A DNA stretch of 64,000 nucleotides, taken from the NCBI GenBank assembly GCA_002271215.1, contig CP018628.1:1054001-1118000 (forward strand). Reading direction: 5' to 3'. A model generated the notes under the pieces. The model saw only the letters and a list, made by a program, of their open reading frames with translations, had not been told where the DNA came from and ran no database searches. The stretch is from Lelliottia jeotgali (GTDB lineage Bacteria; Pseudomonadota; Gammaproteobacteria; Enterobacterales; Enterobacteriaceae). Each line of letters begins with the position of its first letter. Position 1 is the stretch's first letter. Below, piece after piece: positions 53,357 through 64,000 of this stretch. Both the position numbers and the translations under genes were made by a program.

Positions 53357-53454
53357 AGCGCATCCCCTTTTGAGTGATTCTTTACTCACCGAGCATCAAT
53401 GTCCGGATGGATACAACTGGCTTAGCCTTTACGGGTGCTTGTCCTGATGCCTTA

Positions 53455-53483
53455 ACTATAATCCATGCTGATCAAGATTTCAC
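53455..53483 (-). promoter_or_regulatory. Promoter of tomB-hha
   Basis: Minus strand GTGAAA (53478-53483), 17-nt spacer, TATAGT (53455-53460), about 90 nt before the tomB ATG. Confidence 0.45.
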
Positions 53484-53818
53484 CGCGCTATTACGAAAAA
53501 TTACAATTAAAAGTTTAGTTAACGGGCTTTATGAGAATGTCCATCATTAATGGGGGCATTTTTAACGTCATCAAGGTTGGTAATTTGGCTGCAACCTTTA
53601 GATTCATCACGTTAGCTTAAATTTACGAATGAAATCAGGATTCAGACATGTAGCTTGTCACACTACTCGACCAGGAATAATCCTAATAATTTAAGGTGTC
53701 TCTGAATTATAATACCCGCTGCAGTGATTAATGAATGCATTAAATAGGATACGTCATATTACGATGGGGAAAATAAATGAACCGACAATAAGCGTATTTT
53801 ATGATTTCGTTCAGACAA

Positions 53819-53847
53819 AGAAAAAGGCCGCAAATTGCGGCCTTTTT
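53819..53847. terminator. acrB terminator
   Basis: Eleven-bp stem AAAAAGGCCGC/GCGGCCTTTTT with a 5-nt loop, symmetrical enough to work in both directions; it ends the acrAB operon. Confidence 0.9.
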
Positions 53848-53864
53848 AGTATGTGAAACCGGTA

Positions 53865-57014
<3,150 letters not shown>

Positions 57015-57033
57015 TTAACGGCTCCTGTTTAAG

Positions 57034-58227
57034 TTAAGACTTGGTTTGTTCTGACTGGCCACCGGCTGCGGCTTGTTGTTTCTCGTCAGATTTGACTTCC
57101 TGTGCTTTCACCTGCGCGCCAGGACGTACTTTTTGCAAACCAGTAACAATCACGCGATCGCCATCTTTCAAACCTTCCGTCACCAGCCATTTGTCGCCAA
57201 TCGCCTGCGTAGCAGTAATTTGACGCGTTTCGACTTTGTCATCAGCACCGACAACCAGTGCGCTGGCATCGCCGCGTGGCGTACGGGTTACGCCCTGCTG
57301 TGGAACCAGAAGTGCGGTTGGGTTGGTGCCTTCTTCCAGACGCGCGCGAACGAACATACCTGGCAACAGCGTGTGGTCAGGGTTCGGGAAAATTGCACGT
57401 AAGGTGATAGAACCAGTGGTTTGATCGACGGTCACGTCAGAAAATTCCAGCGCGCCAGCCTGCGGGAATTTGATGCCATCGCTGGTCACCAGTTCCACTT
57501 TTGCTTTACCGTTTTCTTGTTTCAGCGCACCGCTGGCCAGCTCTTGTTTCAGACGCAGGAAATCGTTGCTGGACTGCGTAACATCCACGTAGATCGGGTC
57601 AAGCTGCTGCACAGTTGCCAGCGCAGTGGCTTGTCCGTTCTGTACCAGAGCGCCTTCAGTGACGGCTGATTTACCAATACGGCCGCTGATAGGGGAGGTC
57701 ACTTTGGTGTACGCCAGGTTAATGCGTGCCGTTTCAACAGCGGCTTTTGCGGCAACAACTGCAGCGTTAGACTGTTGAGAATCGGCCAGCGCCGTGTCGT
57801 AATCCTGTTGGCTGATGTATTGCGTGCCGAGCAATTTTTTATAGCGGTTCAACGTCAGCTGGGAGATTTTGGCAGCCGCTTCGGCTTTAGCCAGATCGCC
57901 TTTAGCGCTTTCGTAAGCGGCCTGATAGGTTGCTGGATCAATCTGATACAGAGAAACACCCGCTTCGATATCACCACCCTCGGTGAAGTTACGTTTCAGG
58001 ATGATCCCGCTAACCTGAGGACGAACTTCCGCAACGCGGTAAGCGCTTGTACGGCCTGGTAATTCTGTGGTGATTTGGAGAGGTTCAGTTTTCAGCGTCA
58101 CGACACCCACTTCTGGCATCTGCTGTGCTCCCTGTTGAGCCTGTTTCTCATCACATCCTGTAAGCGCTAAGCCGCCTGAGAGCATCAGAACGATCGCCAG
58201 AGGCGTTAGCCCTCTGTTTTTGTTCAT
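57034..58227 (-). CDS. acrA: AcrA, periplasmic adaptor lipoprotein of the AcrAB-TolC pump
   Basis: Membrane fusion protein of 397 aa. The signal ends ALTGC (lipidated Cys25). The usual order of membrane-proximal, beta-barrel, lipoyl and alpha-hairpin domains is present; the hairpin is at about 100-170 (YESAKGDLAKAEAAAKISQ onward). It bridges AcrB and TolC. The ATG at 58227 gives MNKNRGLTPLAIVL; a start 60 bp upstream lies closer to the promoter and is rejected. It is divergent from acrR. Confidence 0.97.
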   Translation of the reverse strand: MNKNRGLTPLAIVLMLSGGLALTGCDEKQAQQGAQQMPEVGVVTLKTEPLQITTELPGRTSAYRVAEVRPQVSGIILKRNFTEGGDIEAGVSLYQIDPATYQAAYESAKGDLAKAEAAAKISQLTLNRYKKLLGTQYISQQDYDTALADSQQSNAAVVAAKAAVETARINLAYTKVTSPISGRIGKSAVTEGALVQNGQATALATVQQLDPIYVDVTQSSNDFLRLKQELASGALKQENGKAKVELVTSDGIKFPQAGALEFSDVTVDQTTGSITLRAIFPNPDHTLLPGMFVRARLEEGTNPTALLVPQQGVTRTPRGDASALVVGADDKVETRQITATQAIGDKWLVTEGLKDGDRVIVTGLQKVRPGAQVKAQEVKSDEKQQAAAGGQSEQTKS

Positions 58228-58317
58228 ATGTAAACCTCGAGTGTCCGATTTCAAATTGATCAATGGATCAAAAGTCCGCAAACCCATTGCTGCGTTTATA
58301 TTATCGTCGTGCTATGG

Positions 58318-58341
58318 TACATACATTCATAAATGTATGTA
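58318..58341. promoter_or_regulatory. AcrR operator
   Basis: A 24-bp inverted repeat with arms TACATACATT and AATGTATGTA, 4 nt apart. It corresponds to the known AcrR operator and lies in the acrR-acrA divergent region, overlapping the acrA -35 area. Confidence 0.88.
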
Positions 58342-58369
58342 AATCTGACTCCTGTAAATTCATTGACGT

Positions 58370-59023
58370 ATGGCACGAAAAACCAAACAACAAGCGCTTG
58401 AGACACGTCAACACATACTGGATGTGGCATTACGCCTGTTTTCTCAGCAGGGAGTGTCTTCTACATCCCTGGCGCAGATTGCTCAGGCCGCTGGCGTCAC
58501 ACGCGGAGCGATTTACTGGCATTTCAAAAATAAGTCAGATTTATTCAGTGAAATTTGGGAGTTATCAGAATCCAGTATTACCGATCTTGAGACTGAGTAT
58601 CGGGCAAAATTCCCTGACGATCCACTCTCAGTTCTGAGAGAAATTCTTGTCCATGTTCTTGAGGCGACAGTGATTGAGGAAAGACGCCGCCTGATGATGG
58701 AGATCATCTTCCATAAATGTGAGTTTGTCGGCGAAATGGCCGTTGTGCAACAGGCACAACGAAGCTTATGCCTGGAAAGTTACGATCGTATCGAATATAC
58801 GCTGAATCAATGTATTCAGGCTAACATGCTGCCAGCAAATTTGCTCACCCGCAGAACGGCTATTTTGATGCGCAGCTATATTTCCGGGCTGATGGAAAAC
58901 TGGCTTTTTGCCCCGCAGTCGTTCGACCTGAGACAAGAAGCACGCAGCTACGTCGCCATTTTGCTGGAGATGTGCCAGTTCTGCCCGACGCTTCGCGCTG
59001 AACCCGATTCCCTGCCGGGCTGA
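58370..59023 (+). CDS. acrR: AcrR, TetR-family repressor of acrAB
   Basis: TetR-type repressor of 217 aa (215 in E. coli). The N-terminal helix-turn-helix at about 10-55 includes [25 protein letters not shown]. The C-terminal drug-binding domain is conserved up to the last 15 residues, which differ. It represses acrAB and itself through the 24-bp operator. The reading frame is intact, so no loss-of-function truncation is seen. Confidence 0.97.
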   Translation: MARKTKQQALETRQHILDVALRLFSQQGVSSTSLAQIAQAAGVTRGAIYWHFKNKSDLFSEIWELSESSITDLETEYRAKFPDDPLSVLREILVHVLEATVIEERRRLMMEIIFHKCEFVGEMAVVQQAQRSLCLESYDRIEYTLNQCIQANMLPANLLTRRTAILMRSYISGLMENWLFAPQSFDLRQEARSYVAILLEMCQFCPTLRAEPDSLPG

Positions 59024-59029
59024 GCGCGG

Positions 59030-59045
59030 CCAGGAATTATCCTGG
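59030..59045 (+). terminator. Weak hairpin after acrR
   Basis: CCAGGA-ATTA-TCCTGG, 6-bp perfect stem right after the acrR stop, without a T tract. Confidence 0.35.
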
Positions 59046-59136
59046 AGCATTATGTTCGCGCTATTCTGCCTGCACCTGCCGTGATATCCTTCGCGCCAGA
59101 CTATTTCCGGTCATTTCTGACATCAAATTCATCACT

Positions 59137-62100
59137 ATGCTGCACTACACTCGCTCGCAAAACCCTGTTTTCGCCCTGATTTTCGCGGTGCTGTTTTACT
59201 TCGCTATGGCCCCCGTCGTTCATGCTCGTGCTGACAACAATAACGATGTCCCGACCCGTGCGGACGTTCAGTCTCAACTGGACGCACTGAACAAGCAAAA
59301 AGACCTCACGCCGCAGGAAAAGCTAGTGCAGGCCGATCTGTCGGAAACGATTGAGACGCTGGATAAAATCGAGCGCGTCAAAACCGAAACCACCCAGCTA
59401 CGTCAGAAAGTGGCCGAAGCACCGGACAAAATGCGCCAGGCTACGGCCTCGCTCAATGCCCTGAGCGACGTCGACAACGACGATGAAACCCGCAAAACCC
59501 TGGCCACGCTCTCCCTTCGCCAGCTTGAGTCCCGCATGTCGCAGGTGCTCGATGATTTACAAACCGGGCAAAGCGATCTCGCCACCTACAACAGCCAGCT
59601 GGTTTCTCTGCAAACACAGCCGGAACGCGTGCAGAACGCGATGTACTCCGCCTCGCAGCAGCTTCAGCAGATCCGTAACCGCCTGAACGGCACCACGGTG
59701 GGCGAGGGCGCGCTGCGTCCGACGCAGCAAACGCTGCTCCTGGCCCAGCAAACGCTGCTCAATGCGCAAATTGACCAGCAACGCAAAAGCCTCGAAGGCA
59801 ATACCATTTTGCAGGATACGCTGCAAAAGCAACGCGATTATGTCACGGCCAATATCAATCGACTTGAGCATCAGCTCCAGCTATTGCAGGAAGCGGTCAA
59901 CAGTAAGCGCCTGACGCTGACGGAAAAAACAGCGCAGGAAGCGGTCTCGCCGGACGAAACTACCCGTATCCAGAGCAATCCGCTGGTGAAGCAGGAACTG
60001 GATATTAACCACCAGCTCAGCCAGCGGCTCATTCAGGCCACTGAAAGCGGTAACTCGCTGGTGCAGCAAAATATCAAAGTTAAAAACTGGCTGGATCGCG
60101 CGCTGCAGGCGGAACGTAATATTAAAGAACAGATTGCGGTGCTGAAGGGCAGTCTGCTGCTTTCGCGCATTCTTTATCAGCAACAGCAGACGCTGCCGTC
60201 CGCCGATGAACTGGAAGACATGACCAACCGCATTGCGGATTTGCGTCTGGAACAGTTTGAAATCAACCAGCAGCGCGATGCACTTTTCCAGAGCGACGCC
60301 TTTGTCGCCAAAGTCGAAGACGGTCATTCCAGCGAAGTGAATGACGAAGTTCACGATGCGCTGCTCCAGGTGGTGGATATGCGCCGTGAGCTGCTCGATC
60401 AGCTCAACAAACAGTTGGGCAATCAGCTGATGATGGCGATTAACCTGCAAATCAACCAGCAGCAGCTGGTGAGCGTGTCGAAAAGCCTGAAGGAAATCCT
60501 TACCCAGCAAATCTTCTGGGTAAACAGCAATAAACCTATGGACTGGGACTGGATTAAATCTTTCCCTGAGACACTGAAATCCCAGATTAAGAGCATGAAA
60601 ATTACCGTCAACTGGGAGAAAGCCTGGCCTGCGGTGATGATTGCATTCCTCGCCGGTCTGCCGCTGCTGTTGATTGCGGGACTGATCCGCTGGCGTCTCG
60701 GCTGGCTTAAAAAGTATCAGGCGAAGCTGGCTCATGAAGTGGGGCAACTGCGCAATGACAGCCAGTTACACACGCCAAAAGCGATTTTCATCGACCTGAT
60801 CCGCGCCCTGCCGGTGTGTTTGCTGATCCTGGCGGCGGGCCTGATCCTGCTGACCATGCAGCTCAACATCAGCGATCTGCTGTGGGCGTTCAGCAAAAAA
60901 CTGGCGCTGTTCTGGCTGGTGTTCGGTCTGTGCTGGAAAGTGCTGGAAAAAGACGGCGTGGCGGTGCGCCACTTCAATATGCCTGAACAGCTCACCAGCC
61001 ACTGGCGTCGCCAGATTGTGCGCGTGAGCCTGGCCCTGCTGCCGCTGCACTTCTGGTCAGTTGTGGCCGAACTTTCTCCGCTGCATCTGATGGACGACGT
61101 GCTCGGCCAGCTCGCTATCTTCCTGAACCTGCTGCTGATTGCAGTGCTGATGTGGCCGATGTGCCGCGACAGCTGGCGCGACAAAGAGTCGCATAACATT
61201 CGGTTGATCACCGTCACCGTGCTGGCGATTATTCCGCTGGCGCTGATGGTGCTCACCGCGACGGGCTATTTCTACACCACGCTGCGCCTGTCGGGCCGCT
61301 GGATTGAAACCGTCTATCTGGTCATTCTCTGGAACCTGCTGTACCAAACGGTGCTGCGCGGTCTGAGCGTTGCGGCGCGGCGTATCGCCTATCGCCGTGC
61401 GCTGGCCCGTCGTCAGAACATGGTGAAAGAGGGCGCAGAAGGGGCGGAGCCGCAGGAAGAGCCGACCATCGCGCTGGAGCAGGTGAACCAGCAAACGCTG
61501 CGTATCACCATGCTGGTGATGATTGCCCTGTTTGGCGTGATGTTCTGGGCGATCTGGTCTGATTTGATCACCGTGTTTGCCTATCTCGACAGTATTACCC
61601 TGTGGCAGTACAACGGCACTGAAGCCGGTGCGGCGGTAATGAAAAGCGTGACTATGGGCAGTCTGCTGTTTGCGCTGGTTTCGTCGGTGGTGGCCTGGGC
61701 GCTGATCCGCAACTTACCTGGTCTGCTGGAAGTACTTATCCTGTCGCGTCTCAACATGCGCCAGGGCTCTTCTTACGCCATCACCACCATTCTCAACTAT
61801 GTGATTCTGGTGACCGGGGCGATGACTGTCTTCGGTTCGCTGGGCGTCTCGTGGGATAAATTACAGTGGCTGGCCGCTGCGCTGTCGGTCGGTCTCGGTT
61901 TCGGTTTGCAGGAGATCTTCGGGAACTTCGTCTCTGGCCTGATCATTCTGTTCGAACGCCCGGTGCGTATCGGCGATACGGTCACCATCGGCACCTTCTC
62001 CGGGACGGTCAGCAAGATCCGCATCCGTGCGACGACGATCACCGACTTCGACCGCAAAGAGGTGATCATCCCGAACAAAGCCTTCGTGACCGAACGTCTG

Positions 62101-62484
62101 ATCAACTGGTCGCTTTCCGACACCATCACTCGCGTGGTGATCCGCCTCGGCGTGGCGTACGGTTCGGATCTGGACAAGGTGAAAGAGGTGCTGCTGCGAG
62201 CGGCAACGGAGCATCCGAAAGTGATGCACGATCCGGCACCGTCCGTGTTCTTCACCACATTCGGGGCAAGTACCCTGGATCACGAGCTGCGTTTATACGT
62301 GCGTGAACTGCGCGATCGTAGCTATGCGGTGGACGAACTCAACCGCACCATCGATCGTCTGTGCCGTGAAAACGACATCAATATCGCCTTCAACCAGCTC
62401 GAAGTTCACCTGCGCAATGAGAAGGGTGACGAGCACACGGAAGTGAAGCGCGAAGTGAAGGGCGACGATCCGACGCCAGCTTGA
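59137..62484 (+). CDS. mscK: MscK (KefA), potassium-dependent mechanosensitive channel
   Basis: Large mechanosensitive channel of the MscS family, 1115 aa (1120 in E. coli). The N-terminal signal-like helix is followed by a long coiled-coil-rich periplasmic domain (about 35-475), about eleven transmembrane helices and a C-terminal MscS core. That core has the pore helix region LSVGLGFGLQEIFGNFVSGLIILFERPVRIGD written in part as GLGFGLQEIFGNF, then the beta and alpha/beta domains. It gates on membrane tension and ionic conditions. It is monocistronic with a REP-like hairpin after the stop. Confidence 0.96.
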   Translation: MLHYTRSQNPVFALIFAVLFYFAMAPVVHARADNNNDVPTRADVQSQLDALNKQKDLTPQEKLVQADLSETIETLDKIERVKTETTQLRQKVAEAPDKMRQATASLNALSDVDNDDETRKTLATLSLRQLESRMSQVLDDLQTGQSDLATYNSQLVSLQTQPERVQNAMYSASQQLQQIRNRLNGTTVGEGALRPTQQTLLLAQQTLLNAQIDQQRKSLEGNTILQDTLQKQRDYVTANINRLEHQLQLLQEAVNSKRLTLTEKTAQEAVSPDETTRIQSNPLVKQELDINHQLSQRLIQATESGNSLVQQNIKVKNWLDRALQAERNIKEQIAVLKGSLLLSRILYQQQQTLPSADELEDMTNRIADLRLEQFEINQQRDALFQSDAFVAKVEDGHSSEVNDEVHDALLQVVDMRRELLDQLNKQLGNQLMMAINLQINQQQLVSVSKSLKEILTQQIFWVNSNKPMDWDWIKSFPETLKSQIKSMKITVNWEKAWPAVMIAFLAGLPLLLIAGLIRWRLGWLKKYQAKLAHEVGQLRNDSQLHTPKAIFIDLIRALPVCLLILAAGLILLTMQLNISDLLWAFSKKLALFWLVFGLCWKVLEKDGVAVRHFNMPEQLTSHWRRQIVRVSLALLPLHFWSVVAELSPLHLMDDVLGQLAIFLNLLLIAVLMWPMCRDSWRDKESHNIRLITVTVLAIIPLALMVLTATGYFYTTLRLSGRWIETVYLVILWNLLYQTVLRGLSVAARRIAYRRALARRQNMVKEGAEGAEPQEEPTIALEQVNQQTLRITMLVMIALFGVMFWAIWSDLITVFAYLDSITLWQYNGTEAGAAVMKSVTMGSLLFALVSSVVAWALIRNLPGLLEVLILSRLNMRQGSSYAITTILNYVILVTGAMTVFGSLGVSWDKLQWLAAALSVGLGFGLQEIFGNFVSGLIILFERPVRIGDTVTIGTFSGTVSKIRIRATTITDFDRKEVIIPNKAFVTERLINWSLSDTITRVVIRLGVAYGSDLDKVKEVLLRAATEHPKVMHDPAPSVFFTTFGASTLDHELRLYVRELRDRSYAVDELNRTIDRLCRENDINIAFNQLEVHLRNEKGDEHTEVKREVKGDDPTPA

Positions 62485-62490
62485 TCTTAT

Positions 62491-62525
62491 TCCCTCTCCT
62501 TTTGGGAGAGGGCTGGGGTGAGGGG
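62491..62525. repeat. Short hairpin repeat (REP-like), copy 2
   Basis: CCCTCTCC and GGAGAGGG arms (62492-62499 and 62505-62512) followed by CTGGGGTGAGGGGG. Same unit as at 33146-33179. It lies between the convergent mscK and rsmS genes and may act as their terminator. Confidence 0.7.
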
Positions 62526-62529
62526 GAAA

Positions 62530-62685
62530 CTACGGCGCTGAGTCGGGACGTAGTTTCCCCTCAAAATCCCGCCGCACAATCTCCAGTGCTTTCAACACCG
62601 TCTCCGCCGGAAGGTCATGATTTTCCAGCAGCATTATCAAATCGACGGCCAGTTTGACCTCATCAGGCGCATTTTCCAGCGACAT
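62530..62685 (-). CDS. rsmS: RsmS (YbaM), small pleiotropic regulator
   Basis: A 51-aa protein with start [20 protein letters not shown], matching E. coli YbaM (53 aa) over nearly its full length. The C terminus ([11 protein letters not shown]) differs. The homologue RsmS in Pectobacterium affects secondary metabolism and virulence; its molecular action is unclear. The GGAG before the ATG at 62685 overlaps the priC stop region (13-bp gap), so it is probably co-transcribed with priC. Confidence 0.9.
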   Translation of the reverse strand: MSLENAPDEVKLAVDLIMLLENHDLPAETVLKALEIVRRDFEGKLRPDSAP

Positions 62686-62697
62686 GTTTAGCTCCAT

Positions 62698-63225
62698 TTA
62701 GCGGGTCATGCGCGCAATCACGCGCTCTATCTCATCCAGCGCCTGACGGCAGCGGATGAGTCGTCCTTCCAGGGCGGAAATTTCCCGCATTAAACGCTGC
62801 TGTTCTTCCAGCGTTTCGCTTCCTTTAAGCTGCTGTTCGCGTTCGTTTTTCATCGCGTACAGGCGACGCTCAAAATCCTGATGCTCCAGCCGCTTACGCT
62901 GCCATTTTGCCGCTCCCGGCGAAGGTGTATCCCATACGCGCAGCGGCCAGGCGGTGATTTCACGGTGTAAGGCGGTGACCTGTTCCACCAGATGCTCCGC
63001 CAGCCACGCCACCTGCTCGTTTTGCTGGCTCTCGACGGCATGACGCAGCTCATCAAGGTTATGCTGAGTTTCATCCAGATAATCTTTTATCAGGGTACTG
63101 CGGGTACGAAACAACTGCCGGTCAAAGCGTGGCTTCAGCGTCGCGTGCTGCAACAGCGGTGATGCCTGCTGACGCAGGGCGATCAGCTGATTTTGCAGCG
63201 TCTCCAAAAGCAAGGCTGTTTTCAA
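62698..63225 (-). CDS. priC: PriC, primosomal replication protein N''
   Basis: Replication restart protein of 175 aa, the same length as E. coli PriC. It binds stalled forks and SSB and reloads DnaB without PriA. It is mostly helical and basic. The start MKTALLLETLQNQLIALRQQA and the basic motif PGAAKWQRKRLEHQDFERRL are typical. It is divergent from ybaN by 50 bp and followed by rsmS. Confidence 0.95.
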   Translation of the reverse strand: MKTALLLETLQNQLIALRQQASPLLQHATLKPRFDRQLFRTRSTLIKDYLDETQHNLDELRHAVESQQNEQVAWLAEHLVEQVTALHREITAWPLRVWDTPSPGAAKWQRKRLEHQDFERRLYAMKNEREQQLKGSETLEEQQRLMREISALEGRLIRCRQALDEIERVIARMTR

Positions 63226-63275
63226 TACGCTCTCCAGTGGTAAAGTAGCCGTTCAGTTTGATAACGATTCGCATT

Positions 63276-63653
63276 ATGCAGCGTACTATTTTAATCATCA
63301 TTGGCTGGCTTGCGGTAGTGCTGGGTACGCTCGGCGTGGTTTTGCCATTGCTACCTACGACGCCCTTTATTCTGCTGGCGGCGTGGTGTTTTGCCCGTTC
63401 ATCGCCGCGCTTTCACCACTGGTTGCTCTATCGCTCGTGGTTTGGCGGCTATCTGCGCCACTGGCAACAATACCGGGCGATGCCACCTGGCGCAAAGCCT
63501 CGTGCTATTGCAGTTACGCTTGTGACCTTTGCCATTTCATTATGGCTGGTGAAGATGATGTGGGTGCGTATCCTGCTGCTGGCGATCCTCGCCTGTCTGC
63601 TTTTCTTTATGTGGCGAATCCCCGTCGTTGATGAAAAGCAACAAAAGCACTGA
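63276..63653 (+). CDS. ybaN: YbaN, DUF454 inner-membrane protein
   Basis: Membrane protein of 125 aa, the same as E. coli YbaN, of the DUF454 family. It has three or four hydrophobic helices. The family motif VLPLLPTTPFILLAAWCFARSSPRF lies at about 23-47 (quoted here from VLPLLPTTPF). Function is unknown. The ATG at 63276 gives the conserved MQRTILIIIGW; an upstream in-frame start adds six residues without support. Confidence 0.93.
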   Translation: MQRTILIIIGWLAVVLGTLGVVLPLLPTTPFILLAAWCFARSSPRFHHWLLYRSWFGGYLRHWQQYRAMPPGAKPRAIAVTLVTFAISLWLVKMMWVRILLLAILACLLFFMWRIPVVDEKQQKH

Positions 63654-63807
63654 AGAGCAATGATGGCTGTTGCAATTATCCCGCTCAGCCAGTAAATTCG
63701 ACCGTTTTCGAGCACAGGCGCGCCTGGTCAAAAGTTAATCGCTTGTTACTTTGACCACATGATTATGCGCGCCGTGAGAAACACCGTTTTTAACCAGGCA
63801 TACATTT

Positions 63808-64000
63808 ATGACCGCGACTGCGCAGCAGCTTGAATTTCTGAAAAACAGCATCAAAAGCATCCAGGACTATCCAAAGCCTGGCATTCTTTTCCGTGATGTC
63901 ACCAGCTTGCTGGAAGACCCGAAAGCGTACGCACTCAGCATTGAATTGCTGGTGGAGCGTTATAAAAACGCCGGGATCACCAAAGTAGTAGGGACCGAAG
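63808..64000 (+). CDS. apt: Adenine phosphoribosyltransferase (5' part)
   Basis: Start of apt, which salvages adenine to AMP using PRPP. The first 64 residues ([21 protein letters not shown] and on to KVVGTE) match E. coli Apt, including [18 protein letters not shown]. The gene runs off the right end of the window, so the PRPP-binding loop is not visible. It is 154 bp after ybaN. Confidence 0.96.
   Translation, partial: MTATAQQLEFLKNSIKSIQDYPKPGILFRDVTSLLEDPKAYALSIELLVERYKNAGITKVVGTE

Larger units (their letters stand above)
53357..53864. other. tomB-acrB intergenic region
   Basis: A 508-bp AT-rich stretch. It contains the tomB promoter at its left and the acrB terminator at its right. The middle (about 53520-53815) shows no gene or known RNA. 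Confidence 0.6.

Noticed and set aside
58370..59023. acrR truncation causing efflux resistance
   Set aside because: The frame is intact and slightly longer than in E. coli, with an intact operator.

Overview
The window is a piece of an enterobacterial chromosome. Gene order and protein sequences follow the Escherichia coli/Salmonella region yajR-cyo-ampG-bolA-tig-clpPX-lon-hupB-ppiD-mdlAB-glnK-amtB-tesB-acrAB-mscK-apt almost gene for gene. Enterobacterial ERIC and REP/BIME-type repeats are also present. Species cannot be fixed from the sequence alone. The accessory content (lacI-lacZ here, rpmE2-rpmJ2 here, a cdsH gene beside decR) suggests Enterobacter, Lelliottia, Leclercia, Citrobacter or a close relative rather than E. 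coli itself.

Layout. 1-8.3 kb, mostly minus strand: the end of the yajR exporter gene, the cytochrome bo3 oxidase operon cyoABCDE with a clear sigma-70 promoter, and yajG-ampG (muropeptide permease). 8.6-18.5 kb, plus strand: a protein quality-control block with bolA, trigger factor, clpP, clpX, lon, hupB, ppiD and ybaV; clpP and lon have recognisable sigma-32 promoters. 18.6-27.6 kb: fadM with a FadR site, queC, ybaE, then an accessory LysR / MFS / M20-amidohydrolase module, cof, and the divergent pair cdsH/decR for cysteine catabolism. 27.7-33.1 kb: the mdlAB heterodimeric ABC exporter and glnK-amtB with a sigma-54 promoter and an NtrC site. 33.2-36.5 kb: tesB, ybaY, atl (ybaZ), 4.5S RNA (ffs), and a small unrecognised two-gene operon. 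Two ERIC elements in opposite orientation bracket the ybaY-to-small-operon part.

36.5-51.4 kb is the most variable part. It holds a MocR-type regulator divergent from a YczE-family membrane protein, a lac regulator and beta-galactosidase with no lacY, ybaA, the phosphodiesterase gene pdeB (ylaB), a GntR / ManD-like dehydratase / PTS EIIBC module, the zinc-independent ribosomal protein pair rpmE2-rpmJ2 under a Zur box, and a GNAT enzyme divergent from a second MocR regulator. From 51.4 kb to the end the order returns to the conserved backbone: ylaC, maa, hha-tomB, acrAB/acrR with its operator, mscK, rsmS-priC, ybaN and the start of apt.

Accessory genes sit at discrete breakpoints in an otherwise conserved backbone (ybaE|cof, cof|decR, ffs|ybaA, pdeB|ylaC). 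No CRISPR array, phage, transposase, tRNA or rRNA gene was seen. The best candidates for something undescribed are the ribbon-helix-helix plus unknown-protein pair at 35.9-36.35 kb with a Pho-box-like sequence upstream, the PTS/ManD-like dehydratase/GntR module at 45-48.7 kb, and the LysR/MFS/amidohydrolase module at 21.5-25 kb.
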